In this document: piece by piece, positions 27,063 to 37,112 of the stretch
Position numbering within the stretch: position 1 is the first letter of the stretch
Layout of the letters: each line of letters starts with the position of its first letter
Assembly: GCA_017469845.1 (NCBI GenBank)
Contig: JAFUFP010000047.1
Location: 1 to 64,000 of the forward strand
Direction of reading: 5' to 3'
From: Bacteroidales bacterium
GTDB taxonomy: Bacteria; Bacteroidota; Bacteroidia; Bacteroidales; UBA932
Length of the DNA: 64,000 nucleotides
Translations under genes and position numbers: made by a program
Notes under the pieces: model-generated
Seen by the model: only the letters and a program-made list of their open reading frames with translations
Told to the model about the DNA's origin: nothing
The model's database searches: none

Positions 27063-29171
27063 ATGAAAAAGATATACAATTTGATCGCTCTTGCCTTAGT
27101 GGCATTTTCAGGGGCATCATGCGTGAAAAGCGCTTTGGATCCGCTGGACGGGAAGTATCCCGAAGTGGAGCAGCTGAACCTGGGCAGCGTCCTTGTGAAC
27201 GGTGGCGTTGAGGATGTCGAAGGCTTCAATGTGTTCACCCTGAAGGCCGACGGCCTCAATATGCAGCTTGCGGGAAAGAACTGGTATCTTGAAGGGGGAG
27301 ACTATACTTTCAGTCAGACTCTCCGCAACAGGGCTATTCTCTCCGCGACTTCGATTGACGGCAAGGCCGTCACTGACGGATCCGTCACCATCACGAAGAA
27401 CGGTGATGACTATTCCCTCTCCGGCCTTGTCTGGTGCGGTGAAGAGGTCATCAAAGTGAGGGCTTCCGGAAAACTTGTCTACGAGTACAAGGAAATCGAG
27501 GCCAACTACACTTACACGAAATCCCCTTATGAAAACAGGGGATACAATCTGACTCTGAACAATCTCGACGGCTCCTTCGCCGCGAACTTCCTTCTCATCA
27601 CTTCCGGTGATATCGCCGGTACGTATGAAATCGCCTCCGATTCGGAGAATCTGCGTGACGGTCAGGCCTTCATCGGAATTGACCTCAGTTTCCTCGGCTT
27701 GGGAGTTCTCGGATGCTATTTCGATGTGGACGGAACCCGCTGGTTCGTCCGTGGCGGAACCGTCACCGTTTCCGGAGACGAGAGCATGTATTCCGTCGAA
27801 ATCTCCAATCTGTCGGCGATCAATGCACTTGAACAGCTCTATCCGGAGAGCAGCATTTCCTTCCCCAACGCCAAGAAGGAGGAACCCAAGCCCTTCGTCA
27901 TCGAAGGATACAGCTTCACCCACACTGAGGCCGAGGCTGACGGACTGAATGAGCATACCCTTATGCTGAAGGACGCCTCCGGCAAACCCGCCGGCCGCAT
28001 CCTGATCGATACCGCACCTCTTGGCGGAGTCATCGGCACATTCGAAGGGGTTTCTCCTCTGGATGCCGACAAGGGCGGAAAGTATTTGACGGGACTCGAC
28101 GCTTCAGCCTTCGGAATGGGTGTTCTCGGTTCATACCTTGTCATCGACGGGAAGCAGTACCTTATCGGCGGCGGCACCCTTACGGTGAGCAATGAAGGTG
28201 AGACCTTCACGATCTTACTTTCAAATCCTCAGGTCAGCGGTCTCAACGCTTCTTCAATTGAGCTTACCGGCCTTACCCTTGAAGCTGAACCCGATCAGCC
28301 CAAGGAAGACGTGACCTTTGAAGTGAAGGGCGGCACTTACACCTATGCGACGGCTCCCAAGGCGGACGCCGAAGGCATCATCGAGCACACCTTCTCTTTC
28401 AAGGATGCTGAAGGGAATGCTGCCGGACAGCTTCTCATCTGGTCCGCTGACGGGACTTACACCGGTGTATGGCCTTTCCTGGCCGCATCAGGGACTCCCG
28501 CCCCCGGCAACTTCGTCGGTGGAATGGAACTTGACCTTTCCGCCTTCGGACTCGGTGTGAGCAATCTCGGATCATATTTCATCAAGGACGGGAAGACTTA
28601 TCTTCTGAACGCAGGTACGGCAGTAGTATCTGAAGAGAACGGTAAGATCGGAGTTCTCATCACCGGAGTTGAGGCCTCGACCGGCGCTTCCGCCGGCAGC
28701 GAATCTTCAGATGTCACTGTCCTTTCCTTCTCCGATATGGAGGCCTATGTTCCTCCGGTTGCTGACGACGCTTTCACGGTTGAAGGCGGAACATATACAG
28801 TCAGTTCCGAAGACAAGGAAACCGTAACGGAATATACTGTGAAGTTCTCTGACGCCGACGGCAACCTTGTAGCCCAGACAGTGCTTCGCACCGAAAAGGG
28901 TGCTGCCCTTGAGAGCGGTACGTTTACGGTAGCGGGAGAAGGTGAGCAGAGCGGAACCTATGTCTTCGGGCTCAACTTCCTTGGGATGATGGATATCGGC
29001 ACTTTCTATATCAAGGACGGAAAGACCTACTATGTCACTGACGGCACCTTGAACTTCGTGGATTTCTTCTCGATCTACGGCATGACCGTCGAAAACGCCA
29101 CTACGGCGGACAGTGAAGGCAATCCGGGAGCCGCTTCCATCAGCATTTCAGGAATGACAAAAGCTGAATAG
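27063..29171 (+). CDS. Lipoprotein of four tandem repeat domains, SusE/F position
   Basis: A 702-residue lipoprotein (Cys20) that I do not recognise as a named family. Four similar domains of about 120-150 residues begin near residues 140, 278, 419 and 571. Each ends with a block of the form G(V/S)LGSY(F/L)xxDGKxYxxxxGT, seen as VLGCYFDVDGTRWFVRGGT, VLGSYLVIDGKQYLIGGGT, NLGSYFIKDGKTYLLNAGT and MDIGTFYIKDGKTYYVTDGT. Residues 25-135 may be a fifth, diverged copy. Position right after SusD is where surface glycan-binding proteins (SusE/SusF-like) are encoded, so a binding role is inferred. ATG 27063 is preferred over 27045 because the leader starts there. Confidence 0.75.
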   Translation: MKKIYNLIALALVAFSGASCVKSALDPLDGKYPEVEQLNLGSVLVNGGVEDVEGFNVFTLKADGLNMQLAGKNWYLEGGDYTFSQTLRNRAILSATSIDGKAVTDGSVTITKNGDDYSLSGLVWCGEEVIKVRASGKLVYEYKEIEANYTYTKSPYENRGYNLTLNNLDGSFAANFLLITSGDIAGTYEIASDSENLRDGQAFIGIDLSFLGLGVLGCYFDVDGTRWFVRGGTVTVSGDESMYSVEISNLSAINALEQLYPESSISFPNAKKEEPKPFVIEGYSFTHTEAEADGLNEHTLMLKDASGKPAGRILIDTAPLGGVIGTFEGVSPLDADKGGKYLTGLDASAFGMGVLGSYLVIDGKQYLIGGGTLTVSNEGETFTILLSNPQVSGLNASSIELTGLTLEAEPDQPKEDVTFEVKGGTYTYATAPKADAEGIIEHTFSFKDAEGNAAGQLLIWSADGTYTGVWPFLAASGTPAPGNFVGGMELDLSAFGLGVSNLGSYFIKDGKTYLLNAGTAVVSEENGKIGVLITGVEASTGASAGSESSDVTVLSFSDMEAYVPPVADDAFTVEGGTYTVSSEDKETVTEYTVKFSDADGNLVAQTVLRTEKGAALESGTFTVAGEGEQSGTYVFGLNFLGMMDIGTFYIKDGKTYYVTDGTLNFVDFFSIYGMTVENATTADSEGNPGAASISISGMTKAE

Positions 29172-29178
29172 TACGGCT

Positions 29179-30327
29179 ATGAAGAAACTTTTCAAATTGT
29201 TGGGATGGGTCGCAGGAATTGCGGCCCTCCTGGCAGTTGTGACGGTTCTGGTCCTCAAAAACACTTTCCTCAAGTCTTTCCCGGAACTTGAATCCGATCC
29301 CGAAGTGGGGAAGTGGTATGAAGTGCGTTTTGATGACGCCCTTTCAGCACATGGGGATCCCTGGTTCGGACTCTTCAGGAAGGGGAGTGAGAACAAGGTC
29401 ATCATCGAGTTCTTCGGCGGCGGAGTTTCACTGGATCCTTATACCGCGGCAAGGGGAAATTCTCTTGTTGACAAAGGAGGCTACTATTCGGACAAGGCAG
29501 AGAACCAGGATTTCATAGCCACTCTTGGGATAGGCGGACAGCAGGAGGACAATCCTTTCAAGGACTGGACGATGATCGTCCTGCCGTATTCGACGGGAGA
29601 CTTCCATTGCGGAACAAATGACTATCCCTATGCGGGACTGGACGGAAAGCAGCACATCCTTCATCATCATGGATACACCAATTATTCCATGCTGCTTGAA
29701 AAGCTGCTCCCTTACCTGGGTACACCGGAAAAGCTTCTCATTACCGGCTCCAGTGCCGGAGGATGGGCCACTTCAATCCTTTCGGATGACGTGATAAGCC
29801 ATTTCCCGGGAACAAAGGACATAACGGTCTTCGTGGACAGCTCGTTCCTTTATTATGACGACTGGAAAAATACCGCGGAGAATGTCTGGGGAACGCCTTC
29901 GGAGATTTCGGAGAGGATAGTCTCGGACAATATAGTCCTTGATTGCCTCACCGCACTGCGTCGTGACCATCCGGATGTGAAGATCCTTTTCGACTGTTCA
30001 GTCCGTGACAATGCCCTGGCGAATTACCAGGCGTACATTGACAGAGGGGACAATTCCGTCACGACCAGATCTGACGGGGATGTCTTCCAGAGGAACCTCC
30101 GAAAGATGGTGAATGGTCTGAAGGAACAAGTTCCCGGTTGCGGCATTTTCCTGTGGGATGATGTGTGGGACAACGAGAAGGAGGCCCTGACGATGCATAC
30201 GATCCTCATATCCCATCATTTCTTTACGGACAGGGGAGGTAACGGAAGTATCTGCCGTTGGCTTACTGACGCCATCGGAGGGAATGTGACCTCCAAAGGT
30301 CTTGAACTTCTCGAAAAAGAATATTGA
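29179..30327 (+). CDS. Pectin acetylesterase-like hydrolase
   Basis: A 382-residue protein with an N-terminal membrane anchor or uncleaved signal (residues 10-26). The order FFGGG (79-82), LPYSTGDFHCG (135-145), and GSSAGGWAT with nucleophile Ser192 is that of the pectinacetylesterase/Notum family. Members remove O-acetyl (Notum: O-palmitoleoyl) groups. Acid Asp is likely in FDCSVRDN; the His is expected in the C-terminal part (HTILISHHF). In this operon it should deacetylate the imported glycan in the periplasm. Confidence 0.8.
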   Translation: MKKLFKLLGWVAGIAALLAVVTVLVLKNTFLKSFPELESDPEVGKWYEVRFDDALSAHGDPWFGLFRKGSENKVIIEFFGGGVSLDPYTAARGNSLVDKGGYYSDKAENQDFIATLGIGGQQEDNPFKDWTMIVLPYSTGDFHCGTNDYPYAGLDGKQHILHHHGYTNYSMLLEKLLPYLGTPEKLLITGSSAGGWATSILSDDVISHFPGTKDITVFVDSSFLYYDDWKNTAENVWGTPSEISERIVSDNIVLDCLTALRRDHPDVKILFDCSVRDNALANYQAYIDRGDNSVTTRSDGDVFQRNLRKMVNGLKEQVPGCGIFLWDDVWDNEKEALTMHTILISHHFFTDRGGNGSICRWLTDAIGGNVTSKGLELLEKEY

Positions 30328-30329
30328 AA

Positions 30330-31205
30330 ATGGCCAAAAGACGTATCATAACTTTTGCGGTCCTCGGATGTCTGGCAGTGACTGTTTGGGCCATGTTCAG
30401 CAATTGGCGGAATCGGACATTCGCTTCCTTCAGGATGCCTGAGGCTGTACAGGTGGATGATTCGACTTACAGCTTCCGTGACGTGACAGCGCTCATGCAC
30501 CTTCTGGTGGGGAAAGATTCCGCGCTGGTCATCGACACGGGCTTCGGCCTTGTGGACCTCAAAGGGGCCGTCCAACAGTTGACGGACCTCCCTCTCATTG
30601 TAATCAATACCCACGGGCACTTTGACCATACCCATGGAAACTGGCAGTTCGGGGGAGCGATGGTGTCGTACAAGGACCTTGAGACGATTTCCCGCCACGA
30701 CAATCCGCAGTACCTGAAAGAGAATTTCCTGGGGAATCCCGTCATGAAATTCCTCCTCGGGGCTGAAATGGTCGACAAGGTCTGCAACCAGCCTTCTTCC
30801 CCCTACCGGCCTTTGCCGAAGAGCATGTCGCTGGATCTGGGCGGAGGAAGGGTGATACGCCTTTACGAGATTCCCGGCCACACGCCCGGCTCGATCGCCC
30901 TTCTGGACGAAAAATACCACCGTCTCTATACAGGGGACATGTTCTGCAGTGCGGGAGTCCTTTTGCAGTTCCCCGAAAGTACTGATGTCGAGACTTATCT
31001 TCAGAGCGTACGTTACGCCAAGGAGATCTGCCTTCAAAGCGGCGTTGAGGAAATCTTCCCCAGCCATCCCGACAGTCCTCTTCCGGTATCGGTTCTCGAT
31101 GACTTCGAGAAGGCTGCCCTCAGGGCTCTCGGTCCGGACCGTTCCGGGAAAGAGATCAAAAGCAAGACAAGCGTTTACGGTAAAGCGAAACTTACATTGA
31201 AATGA
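30330..31205 (+). CDS. Membrane-anchored metallo-beta-lactamase-fold hydrolase
   Basis: A 291-residue protein with an N-terminal hydrophobic anchor (6-22). The metal motif is NTHGHFDHTHG (His95, His97, Asp99, His100), with further ligands in EIPGHTPGS and LYTGDMF. The family covers hydrolases of many ester, thioester and lactam bonds; the substrate here is unknown. ATG 30330 is chosen, two bases after the previous stop, rather than a TTG six bases earlier. Its place among esterase genes suggests lactone or ester cleavage during glycan breakdown. Confidence 0.8.
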   Translation: MAKRRIITFAVLGCLAVTVWAMFSNWRNRTFASFRMPEAVQVDDSTYSFRDVTALMHLLVGKDSALVIDTGFGLVDLKGAVQQLTDLPLIVINTHGHFDHTHGNWQFGGAMVSYKDLETISRHDNPQYLKENFLGNPVMKFLLGAEMVDKVCNQPSSPYRPLPKSMSLDLGGGRVIRLYEIPGHTPGSIALLDEKYHRLYTGDMFCSAGVLLQFPESTDVETYLQSVRYAKEICLQSGVEEIFPSHPDSPLPVSVLDDFEKAALRALGPDRSGKEIKSKTSVYGKAKLTLK

Positions 31206-32221
31206 TGAAAAAGCTGATGACAACTTTGGCCGTCATGGCCGCCGGTACATGCGCATTCGCGCAAATACCTGACCAGAAGCCGGACTTCCCGCTTCCGGAA
31301 GGTGTCAAAATGGAAACTTTCACTTTCGCCACCCGCGAGGAAGGCGAACTTAAACTTGACGTCTACAGGGACGCCTCTTTTGACGGGAAGGACCTACCGG
31401 TTTTCCTTTATGCATACGGCGGATCATGGGCTTCCGGAACACGTAAGGACGCTCCTTGGATCGTCAGGATGGCCCAGCATGGGATGGTGGGAGTCTGTAT
31501 AGAATACCGTCTCCGTTGCAAAGGGAAGCAGATCCCTGCGGAAGCGGAATTCGGCGCACAGTACGACGAAGCCATAAGGGCTGCCGTGGAGGACATTTAT
31601 AGCGCAACACGTTTCCTCCTTGACAATGAAGAGTCCCTCGGAATCGACAGGAACCGTTTCGTCATATCCGGAGGAAGCGCAGGGGCCACCTCGGTCAATA
31701 TGGCTGAATACTGGCTTGTGAATGAGGATCCGATCGCCGAAGGTATGCCGGAAGGATTCAATTATGCCGGTGTGGTCTCATTCGCGGGCGGCATCTGGAA
31801 GTATGGTACCGAGGATCCCGTATGGAAAAGCAAGCCCTGCCCCTATATGTTCTTCCATGGAAACAAGGACCAGCTTGTCCCTTATGCACGTGTCACCCTC
31901 CAGGCGTGTGACTACGGCGCATTCGGCCCCGATGTCATCTGCCCTCAACTTAAGGAGATGGAGGTCCCTTATCATAAGTACACCAGCCAGGAGGCGGACC
32001 ATTATATGGCCGGAGGCCCCGATTATACTGCATCCGAGAATCCCGCAGCCATCGACTACACTGAACAGGTCTTCGACTTCATTGACAGAGTGGTGATCCT
32101 TGGTGAGAAGGTCGGCATTGAGTCCTCGGAAACAGTCTATGGAGAGCCCCGTACCCTTGAATGGGCGTTCAAGGACCTTCTCGCGAAAATGGCCGAAGAA
32201 CTTAAGAAACAGCAGCAATAA
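31202..32221 (+). CDS. Exported alpha/beta-hydrolase esterase (BD-FAE-like)
   Basis: A 339-residue protein with a signal peptide (cleavage after about residue 20). Oxyanion block YGGSWASGTRKD, nucleophile Ser159 in GGSAGA, acid Asp in HGNKDQLVPY and His in EADHYMAGG form a complete triad of a hormone-sensitive-lipase/BD-FAE-like esterase. The block PEGFNYAGVV is shared with the esterases at 37113 and 43227. Start overlaps the previous stop (ATGA). Likely a de-esterase of a plant polysaccharide; acetyl or feruloyl is not decided. Confidence 0.82.
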   Translation: MMKKLMTTLAVMAAGTCAFAQIPDQKPDFPLPEGVKMETFTFATREEGELKLDVYRDASFDGKDLPVFLYAYGGSWASGTRKDAPWIVRMAQHGMVGVCIEYRLRCKGKQIPAEAEFGAQYDEAIRAAVEDIYSATRFLLDNEESLGIDRNRFVISGGSAGATSVNMAEYWLVNEDPIAEGMPEGFNYAGVVSFAGGIWKYGTEDPVWKSKPCPYMFFHGNKDQLVPYARVTLQACDYGAFGPDVICPQLKEMEVPYHKYTSQEADHYMAGGPDYTASENPAAIDYTEQVFDFIDRVVILGEKVGIESSETVYGEPRTLEWAFKDLLAKMAEELKKQQQ

Positions 32222-32234
32222 CGGCTTGTGAGGT

Positions 32235-33023
32235 ATGCGAAACAAACTTTTTTTGTTTATTGTGTGTGCGTTTGGGCTGGCTTCCTGCCAGTCCGAACCG
32301 CTTGATGCCGTCGACCCCGATTATCAGGGCCTGCAGGTTCTGACGGACCAGTCGATCGGGAGCGAAATCCTCGGCAAGACTGTCCACTACAATATCCTTC
32401 TTCCCACAGGAACCGATATCACTACCGACGGAGCTTTGCCGGTACTGTACCTTCTTCACGGGCTCACGGAAGACAACAACACTTGGATGAAGAACACCAA
32501 AGTCCAGCAGTATCTGGACCTTGCCATCCGAACGGGGATCGTTCCACCCATGGCGGTCGTGATGCCGGAAGCCTTCGCCACTTTCTATATCGATGATTAT
32601 GACCGCTTCTTCGAAACGGAATTCATCCCTGCGGTACGGAAAAAGTACAATTTGTCTTCGGAGAGGAGGCACAATTTCATAATGGGGAACTCCATGGGAG
32701 GGTACGGCGCCTTCTATCATGCCTTCACATATCCGGAACGGTTCCGCTTCTGCTATTCGATCTGTCCCGCGGCGGATGAGGCCACTCCCAAGATAATCTC
32801 CGACTACAAGGCCGCCCACGGCAGTTTCGAGGGATTGCCGGATCTTGTCTTCATCCGGAACGAGGACGACTGGCTCTGCGGGGAAATGGACACCATCCTG
32901 CAGAACGGACTGGATGAGGCCGGCTTCCCGTACACTTTCCATATGCGTCCGGGTTGGCACTGCTCGACCGTTGACCAGGAAATCAAGGAAGTGTGGAACT
33001 ATATCGGTGAATACTACAAGTGA
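32235..33023 (+). CDS. CE1/esterase-D-type lipoprotein esterase
   Basis: A 262-residue lipoprotein (Cys18). PVLYLLHGLTEDNNTW precedes nucleophile Ser153 in GNSMGGYG; the catalytic His is likely in RPGWHCSTVD. The fold matches the esterase D/feruloyl-esterase family (CE1 relatives), which remove acetyl or feruloyl groups at the cell surface. Last gene of the SusC-led operon; its stop is five bases from the convergent regulator gene's stop. Confidence 0.82.
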   Translation: MRNKLFLFIVCAFGLASCQSEPLDAVDPDYQGLQVLTDQSIGSEILGKTVHYNILLPTGTDITTDGALPVLYLLHGLTEDNNTWMKNTKVQQYLDLAIRTGIVPPMAVVMPEAFATFYIDDYDRFFETEFIPAVRKKYNLSSERRHNFIMGNSMGGYGAFYHAFTYPERFRFCYSICPAADEATPKIISDYKAAHGSFEGLPDLVFIRNEDDWLCGEMDTILQNGLDEAGFPYTFHMRPGWHCSTVDQEIKEVWNYIGEYYK

Positions 33024-33028
33024 TCCCG

Positions 33029-36000
33029 CTACTTCTTCTTCGCCTGGGAAACGTACTCCGTGGGAGTCATTCCGAACTGGGCGCGGAAATTCCTGGAAAA
33101 GACGGTAGGGGAGCTGAACCCGGTAAGGTCCGACACTTCGGAGATGTTGTGCTCTCCGCTTCTGAGCATCTCAGCCGCACGGTTCAGCTTGTACTTTTTG
33201 AAGAAAACGTTGGGGGTCTCACCTGTGAGGCCCTTTATCTTGTAGTAGAGTTTGGTCCTTGACATGTAGAGCATCCCGGTGAGCTTGTTGATGTTCACTT
33301 CCTCGTTCGAAAGCTCTTCCTCCATGATGGCATAGAGGCGGTCCATAAGGGCCTTGTCCTGTCCGCTGAGGGCGTCGGACGCTTCCTCTTCGATCTCCTT
33401 GGTGGTTGTCGCGTTGGCGATTATGCCCCGGATCCTTGCGCGGTTCTCAAGGAGGGACCGGATGAGAGCCTGGAGATACTCCGGATCGAAAGGCTTGGTC
33501 ACATAAGCGTCCGCTCCCGTGTTGAGCCCGGCGATCTGCTCATCGGTGGTGGTCTTCGCCGTTACGAGGATGACGGGAAGATGGCAGATTTCCGCATCCG
33601 CCTTGATCTTACGGCAGAGGTCGTATCCGTCCATTCCCGGCATCGCGACATCGCTCAGGATAAGGTCGGGCTTATGCTCTTCCAATTCCTTCAGAGCTCC
33701 TTCCGCGTTGTAGGCGTAAAAGATATTGTATGAGGGTGAAAGCAGAATTTTGAGGTAATTGACTATGCCGGAGTCGTCATCGACGACAAGGATAGAGTTC
33801 TCGTGCTGTGTGGCGGCCGTCTCTGCGGCATCTCCTACGGGGAAAAGTACCTGCTGCATCTGCTGGACCTCAACATGCTCTTCGCTCCTGTAGATGTCCT
33901 TGGCGGGGAACTCCGCAATGAACTTCACCCCATCGGGTAGATTTTCGGCATGGATGGAACCGTGGTGAAGCTGCATAAGCCGCCGCGCGAAATACAGCCC
34001 GATTCCGGTGCCGTAGTTATGGTGGTCCTCCACCTGGAAATACCTCTCGAAGATGCGCTCGAGCTGGTCTTCGGGAATGGATGGACCGTCGTCCGATACT
34101 TCGAAAGTGATCTTCTCCCCGTCGGTGTCAAGTTTCAGCCCGATTGTGCCGCCTTCGGGAGTGTACTTCACCGCATTGGAAAGGAGGTTCGTGAGCACCT
34201 TGTCCACCTTGTCGGGGTCGACGACGGCGGGGAGGGTGTCAATCAGACCTTCGGTCTTGAGAGTTATCTTCTTTTCGTCCATCGAAACCCTGAACATCGA
34301 AAGTACCTGCTCCGTAAGAGCCACCAGATCCTGGGAAGAAACTTTGAGCCTGAGGGCGTCGTTCTCCAGTTTGTTGAAGTCCATCAGCTGGTTAACGAGC
34401 TTGAGCATTCGGGCGGCGTTCCATTTTATCGTATCCACAAGCTTGTGTTCCCGGGGCTTCAGGTAATCCGTCTTCTCCAGTATGCCCACCGGCCCGGAAA
34501 TCATCGTGAGCGGAGTACGGAACTCGTGGGAGATGTTCGCGAAAAAGCGCATGTTCATGTCGTTGACCTTCCTTTCCTGCTCTTTCTCGAAAGCTTCTTT
34601 CTCCTTCGCTCTCCTTTCGTCCAGGATGCGTTTCCTCACTGCGAGGGCCTGCCAAGCGGCGAAGACGGCGGCCATCAGGTACAGAAGTTTGGCCCACCAG
34701 CTTGCCCAAGGGGCGGGAAGAACCGTCAGGGGGAAAGATTCTTCGGCTTCCACTACCTGCTGGTCGCTTCTCGCTATGCGTACTTTGACTTCGTAATTGC
34801 CCGCCGGGATATTGTTGAAGTACGCCTGGCGGGAACTGCCGATGTCCGTCCAATCCTTGTCCAACCCTTCGAGTTTGCTGTAATAATGGGCATTCTTCTC
34901 ATTCCCGGGGTTGAGGTCGATGAAGGAGACGGAAAAATGGTTGTCACGGTGCCCGAGCCTTACGTGCGGCTTCTTCGCGAGAGCTTCACCCAGAGCGCTT
35001 CCACTTTCGGGAGAAACCACGTCCCCTCCGATCATGAGGTCCTCGAAGACCAGATTCCTCTTTATTGCCGGCTGGAAAATGTCCGGATTGACTACGGAAA
35101 GGCCATGTTCCCCTCCGAAGATGAGATTCGAATCAACACCGTAGACGGCGGTGTGGAAGATGAATTTGTTGCCGCCCAATCCGTCTTCCTTATGGTATCC
35201 TCCGATGAGGGCACCTTCACTGCTGAGGCGGAACAGACCGTTCTCCGTCGATACCCAAAGGTTCCCGTGACGGTCTTCCAGAATGTCGGCGCATCCGTGG
35301 AAAGGAAGATCGGGGAAAGTTGACACCTTCTTTGCCGAAAGGTCATAGCGGACAAGTCCGCTGCTTCTTGTGCAGATCCAAAGATATTTTTCTCCCGTTT
35401 CAAGGAAACTGTAGCAGAAGTCCTGAGGGAAGGAATCCTCCCACACCGGGATCGTCTCCGCTTGTCCGGAAGCGGGGTCGTAAATGAGCGGATTGGCCTT
35501 GAATGAGCCTACGGCGATGCGCCCGTCACGGAGAACCTTCATCCCGAAGAACCCGTTCGTCCTTTGGGCGGGGAAGGGAATTTCTTGGAAACGGTCCCCT
35601 TGAAGGGTGTACATATTGTCAATGCCTACGCCCGCATAAATGGTTCCGTCGGGGGATTCAGTGAGGGCCATTACACTCCCGCCCAAGTAACCGTGCTCCC
35701 TTACGAGGGAGAGACTCCCCGGAGCGGCGGCGCTCCCTGGATGATACTCCAGTTCGAAAAGCCTTCCGTCCACCCTCAGCCATACGCGGTCATCTCCGTC
35801 CACCATGATTTCCTGGTCGATCTGAAGTCCGGAGAGAGTACGGAACGGCTGGATCGAAAGGACGTCGGTGAAACCGTCCTCGGGATTGTAGACGTGGATT
35901 ATGTCGGAATCGGACACGAACCAGAACCGGTTGTGGCTGTCCTTGCATCCGGACAGTACCGGAAAACCGCTTATATGTGTGAACATCTCATCCGAAGTGT

Positions 36001-36985
36001 CGTACATCAGAGGCTTGGGCTTGTGGATGGAGAATCCGCCCCTGTTGCCGGCAATATAGAGGTTGCCGGAAGAGTCGATGAAAAGGACGGTGGCCTTTTC
36101 CATTTCCTGGGAAGAAATCTCGTAGGGGAAACGGTGGTCCCCGCCTCTTATGAGATTGTTCCCGTCCCAAAGGACGATGTCGGAAGAAGTGTTGATGTAC
36201 GCCATTCCCCTAGAAATCACCAGATTGCTGGAGGTCTGAATGCCGAGAGCCTCTGCGGGGAAAGCTTCCACGGTCATGGTTTCGGTGTTCACCAGGGCCT
36301 TGTCTTTCCGACCGAAGACCCAAATGTTCCCGTCCGGGAGCATTTCGCTGTAATCCATGTCGATGGGAAGAGGAATCTCCTTTATCAGTTGGAGGGTCTT
36401 TATATTGTAACAGGACACTTTCTCCGGAGTCACACTCCAGAGGCGGTCCGCGGCATCAAGGAAACTCCGGTTCCGGAAGACGTTCGCTCTCGTGAAATCA
36501 TCGATGAGGATTTCCATCCTGTCGGATGAAGGGTCGTATCGGTACAGGCGGCGGATCATGTTCACAAGAACGGTCCCGTCGGAAGTCTCCAGTATCTGGG
36601 ATACGGTCGAGTCGTCTTCCTTTATGTCGTATCGGCGGAAATTGCCTTCTCCTTCATATCTGCAGACCCCGTCCATCGTGCCTACCCAGATTCTGCCTTG
36701 ACTGTCCAGGAAAAGTGTCGTGACGATATCCGAACACAGGGAGGCGGAGTCCGCTTTGTTGTGGAGGAATTGGCGGTATTCGTATCCGTTGAAGCGGTTC
36801 AATCCGCGCTCCGTCCCGAGCCAGATGTAGCCGTGGGCGTCCTCCAGAAAGCAGGATATCCGCTGGCTGGAAAGTTCATCGCTGACCTGTTCGCTGTCCT
36901 TGTCCACAAAGTGTATCTGAGGCTCCGAACAAGCGCAAAAAAGTAATGAGAATATAATAAAGAGGTATATCGTTTTGCTTTTCAT
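33029..36985 (-). CDS. Hybrid two-component sensor/regulator (HTCS)
   Basis: A 1318-residue inner membrane protein with all domains in one chain. Leader, periplasmic two-bladed propeller sensor (about 25-690), Y_Y_Y domain (about 690-760), membrane segment (WWAKLLYLMAAVFAAWQAL), HisKA with phosphoaccepting His820 in NISHEFRTPLT, HATPase with NLLSNAVKYTP and DDGPSIPE, receiver with Asp1112 in LSDVAMPG, and a C-terminal AraC-type HTH ending in FSRNFRAQFGMTPTEY. HTCS proteins sense an oligosaccharide in the periplasm and switch on the linked utilisation genes. It lies, inverted, between the two esterase operons, so it is the likely activator of both. No named symbol is justified. Confidence 0.93.
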   Translation of the reverse strand: MKSKTIYLFIIFSLLFCACSEPQIHFVDKDSEQVSDELSSQRISCFLEDAHGYIWLGTERGLNRFNGYEYRQFLHNKADSASLCSDIVTTLFLDSQGRIWVGTMDGVCRYEGEGNFRRYDIKEDDSTVSQILETSDGTVLVNMIRRLYRYDPSSDRMEILIDDFTRANVFRNRSFLDAADRLWSVTPEKVSCYNIKTLQLIKEIPLPIDMDYSEMLPDGNIWVFGRKDKALVNTETMTVEAFPAEALGIQTSSNLVISRGMAYINTSSDIVLWDGNNLIRGGDHRFPYEISSQEMEKATVLFIDSSGNLYIAGNRGGFSIHKPKPLMYDTSDEMFTHISGFPVLSGCKDSHNRFWFVSDSDIIHVYNPEDGFTDVLSIQPFRTLSGLQIDQEIMVDGDDRVWLRVDGRLFELEYHPGSAAAPGSLSLVREHGYLGGSVMALTESPDGTIYAGVGIDNMYTLQGDRFQEIPFPAQRTNGFFGMKVLRDGRIAVGSFKANPLIYDPASGQAETIPVWEDSFPQDFCYSFLETGEKYLWICTRSSGLVRYDLSAKKVSTFPDLPFHGCADILEDRHGNLWVSTENGLFRLSSEGALIGGYHKEDGLGGNKFIFHTAVYGVDSNLIFGGEHGLSVVNPDIFQPAIKRNLVFEDLMIGGDVVSPESGSALGEALAKKPHVRLGHRDNHFSVSFIDLNPGNEKNAHYYSKLEGLDKDWTDIGSSRQAYFNNIPAGNYEVKVRIARSDQQVVEAEESFPLTVLPAPWASWWAKLLYLMAAVFAAWQALAVRKRILDERRAKEKEAFEKEQERKVNDMNMRFFANISHEFRTPLTMISGPVGILEKTDYLKPREHKLVDTIKWNAARMLKLVNQLMDFNKLENDALRLKVSSQDLVALTEQVLSMFRVSMDEKKITLKTEGLIDTLPAVVDPDKVDKVLTNLLSNAVKYTPEGGTIGLKLDTDGEKITFEVSDDGPSIPEDQLERIFERYFQVEDHHNYGTGIGLYFARRLMQLHHGSIHAENLPDGVKFIAEFPAKDIYRSEEHVEVQQMQQVLFPVGDAAETAATQHENSILVVDDDSGIVNYLKILLSPSYNIFYAYNAEGALKELEEHKPDLILSDVAMPGMDGYDLCRKIKADAEICHLPVILVTAKTTTDEQIAGLNTGADAYVTKPFDPEYLQALIRSLLENRARIRGIIANATTTKEIEEEASDALSGQDKALMDRLYAIMEEELSNEEVNINKLTGMLYMSRTKLYYKIKGLTGETPNVFFKKYKLNRAAEMLRSGEHNISEVSDLTGFSSPTVFSRNFRAQFGMTPTEYVSQAKKK

Positions 36986-37112
36986 GACGTAAAAATAGCT
37001 TTTTCGTTTTTATCCGCAAAGCGTTTGAACAAATCGTCGGTCAGTATGTACGAATAGTTCAGTATTCTTAGATGAAATGGTCGATCTTTGTATCGTGAAA
37101 AAGTACGAAGCC

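Noticed and set aside
33950..35323. 457-codon open frame on the plus strand inside the HTCS gene
   Set aside because: It is antisense to the conserved kinase and sensor region and shows no family motif; a mirror of strong codon bias in the real gene.
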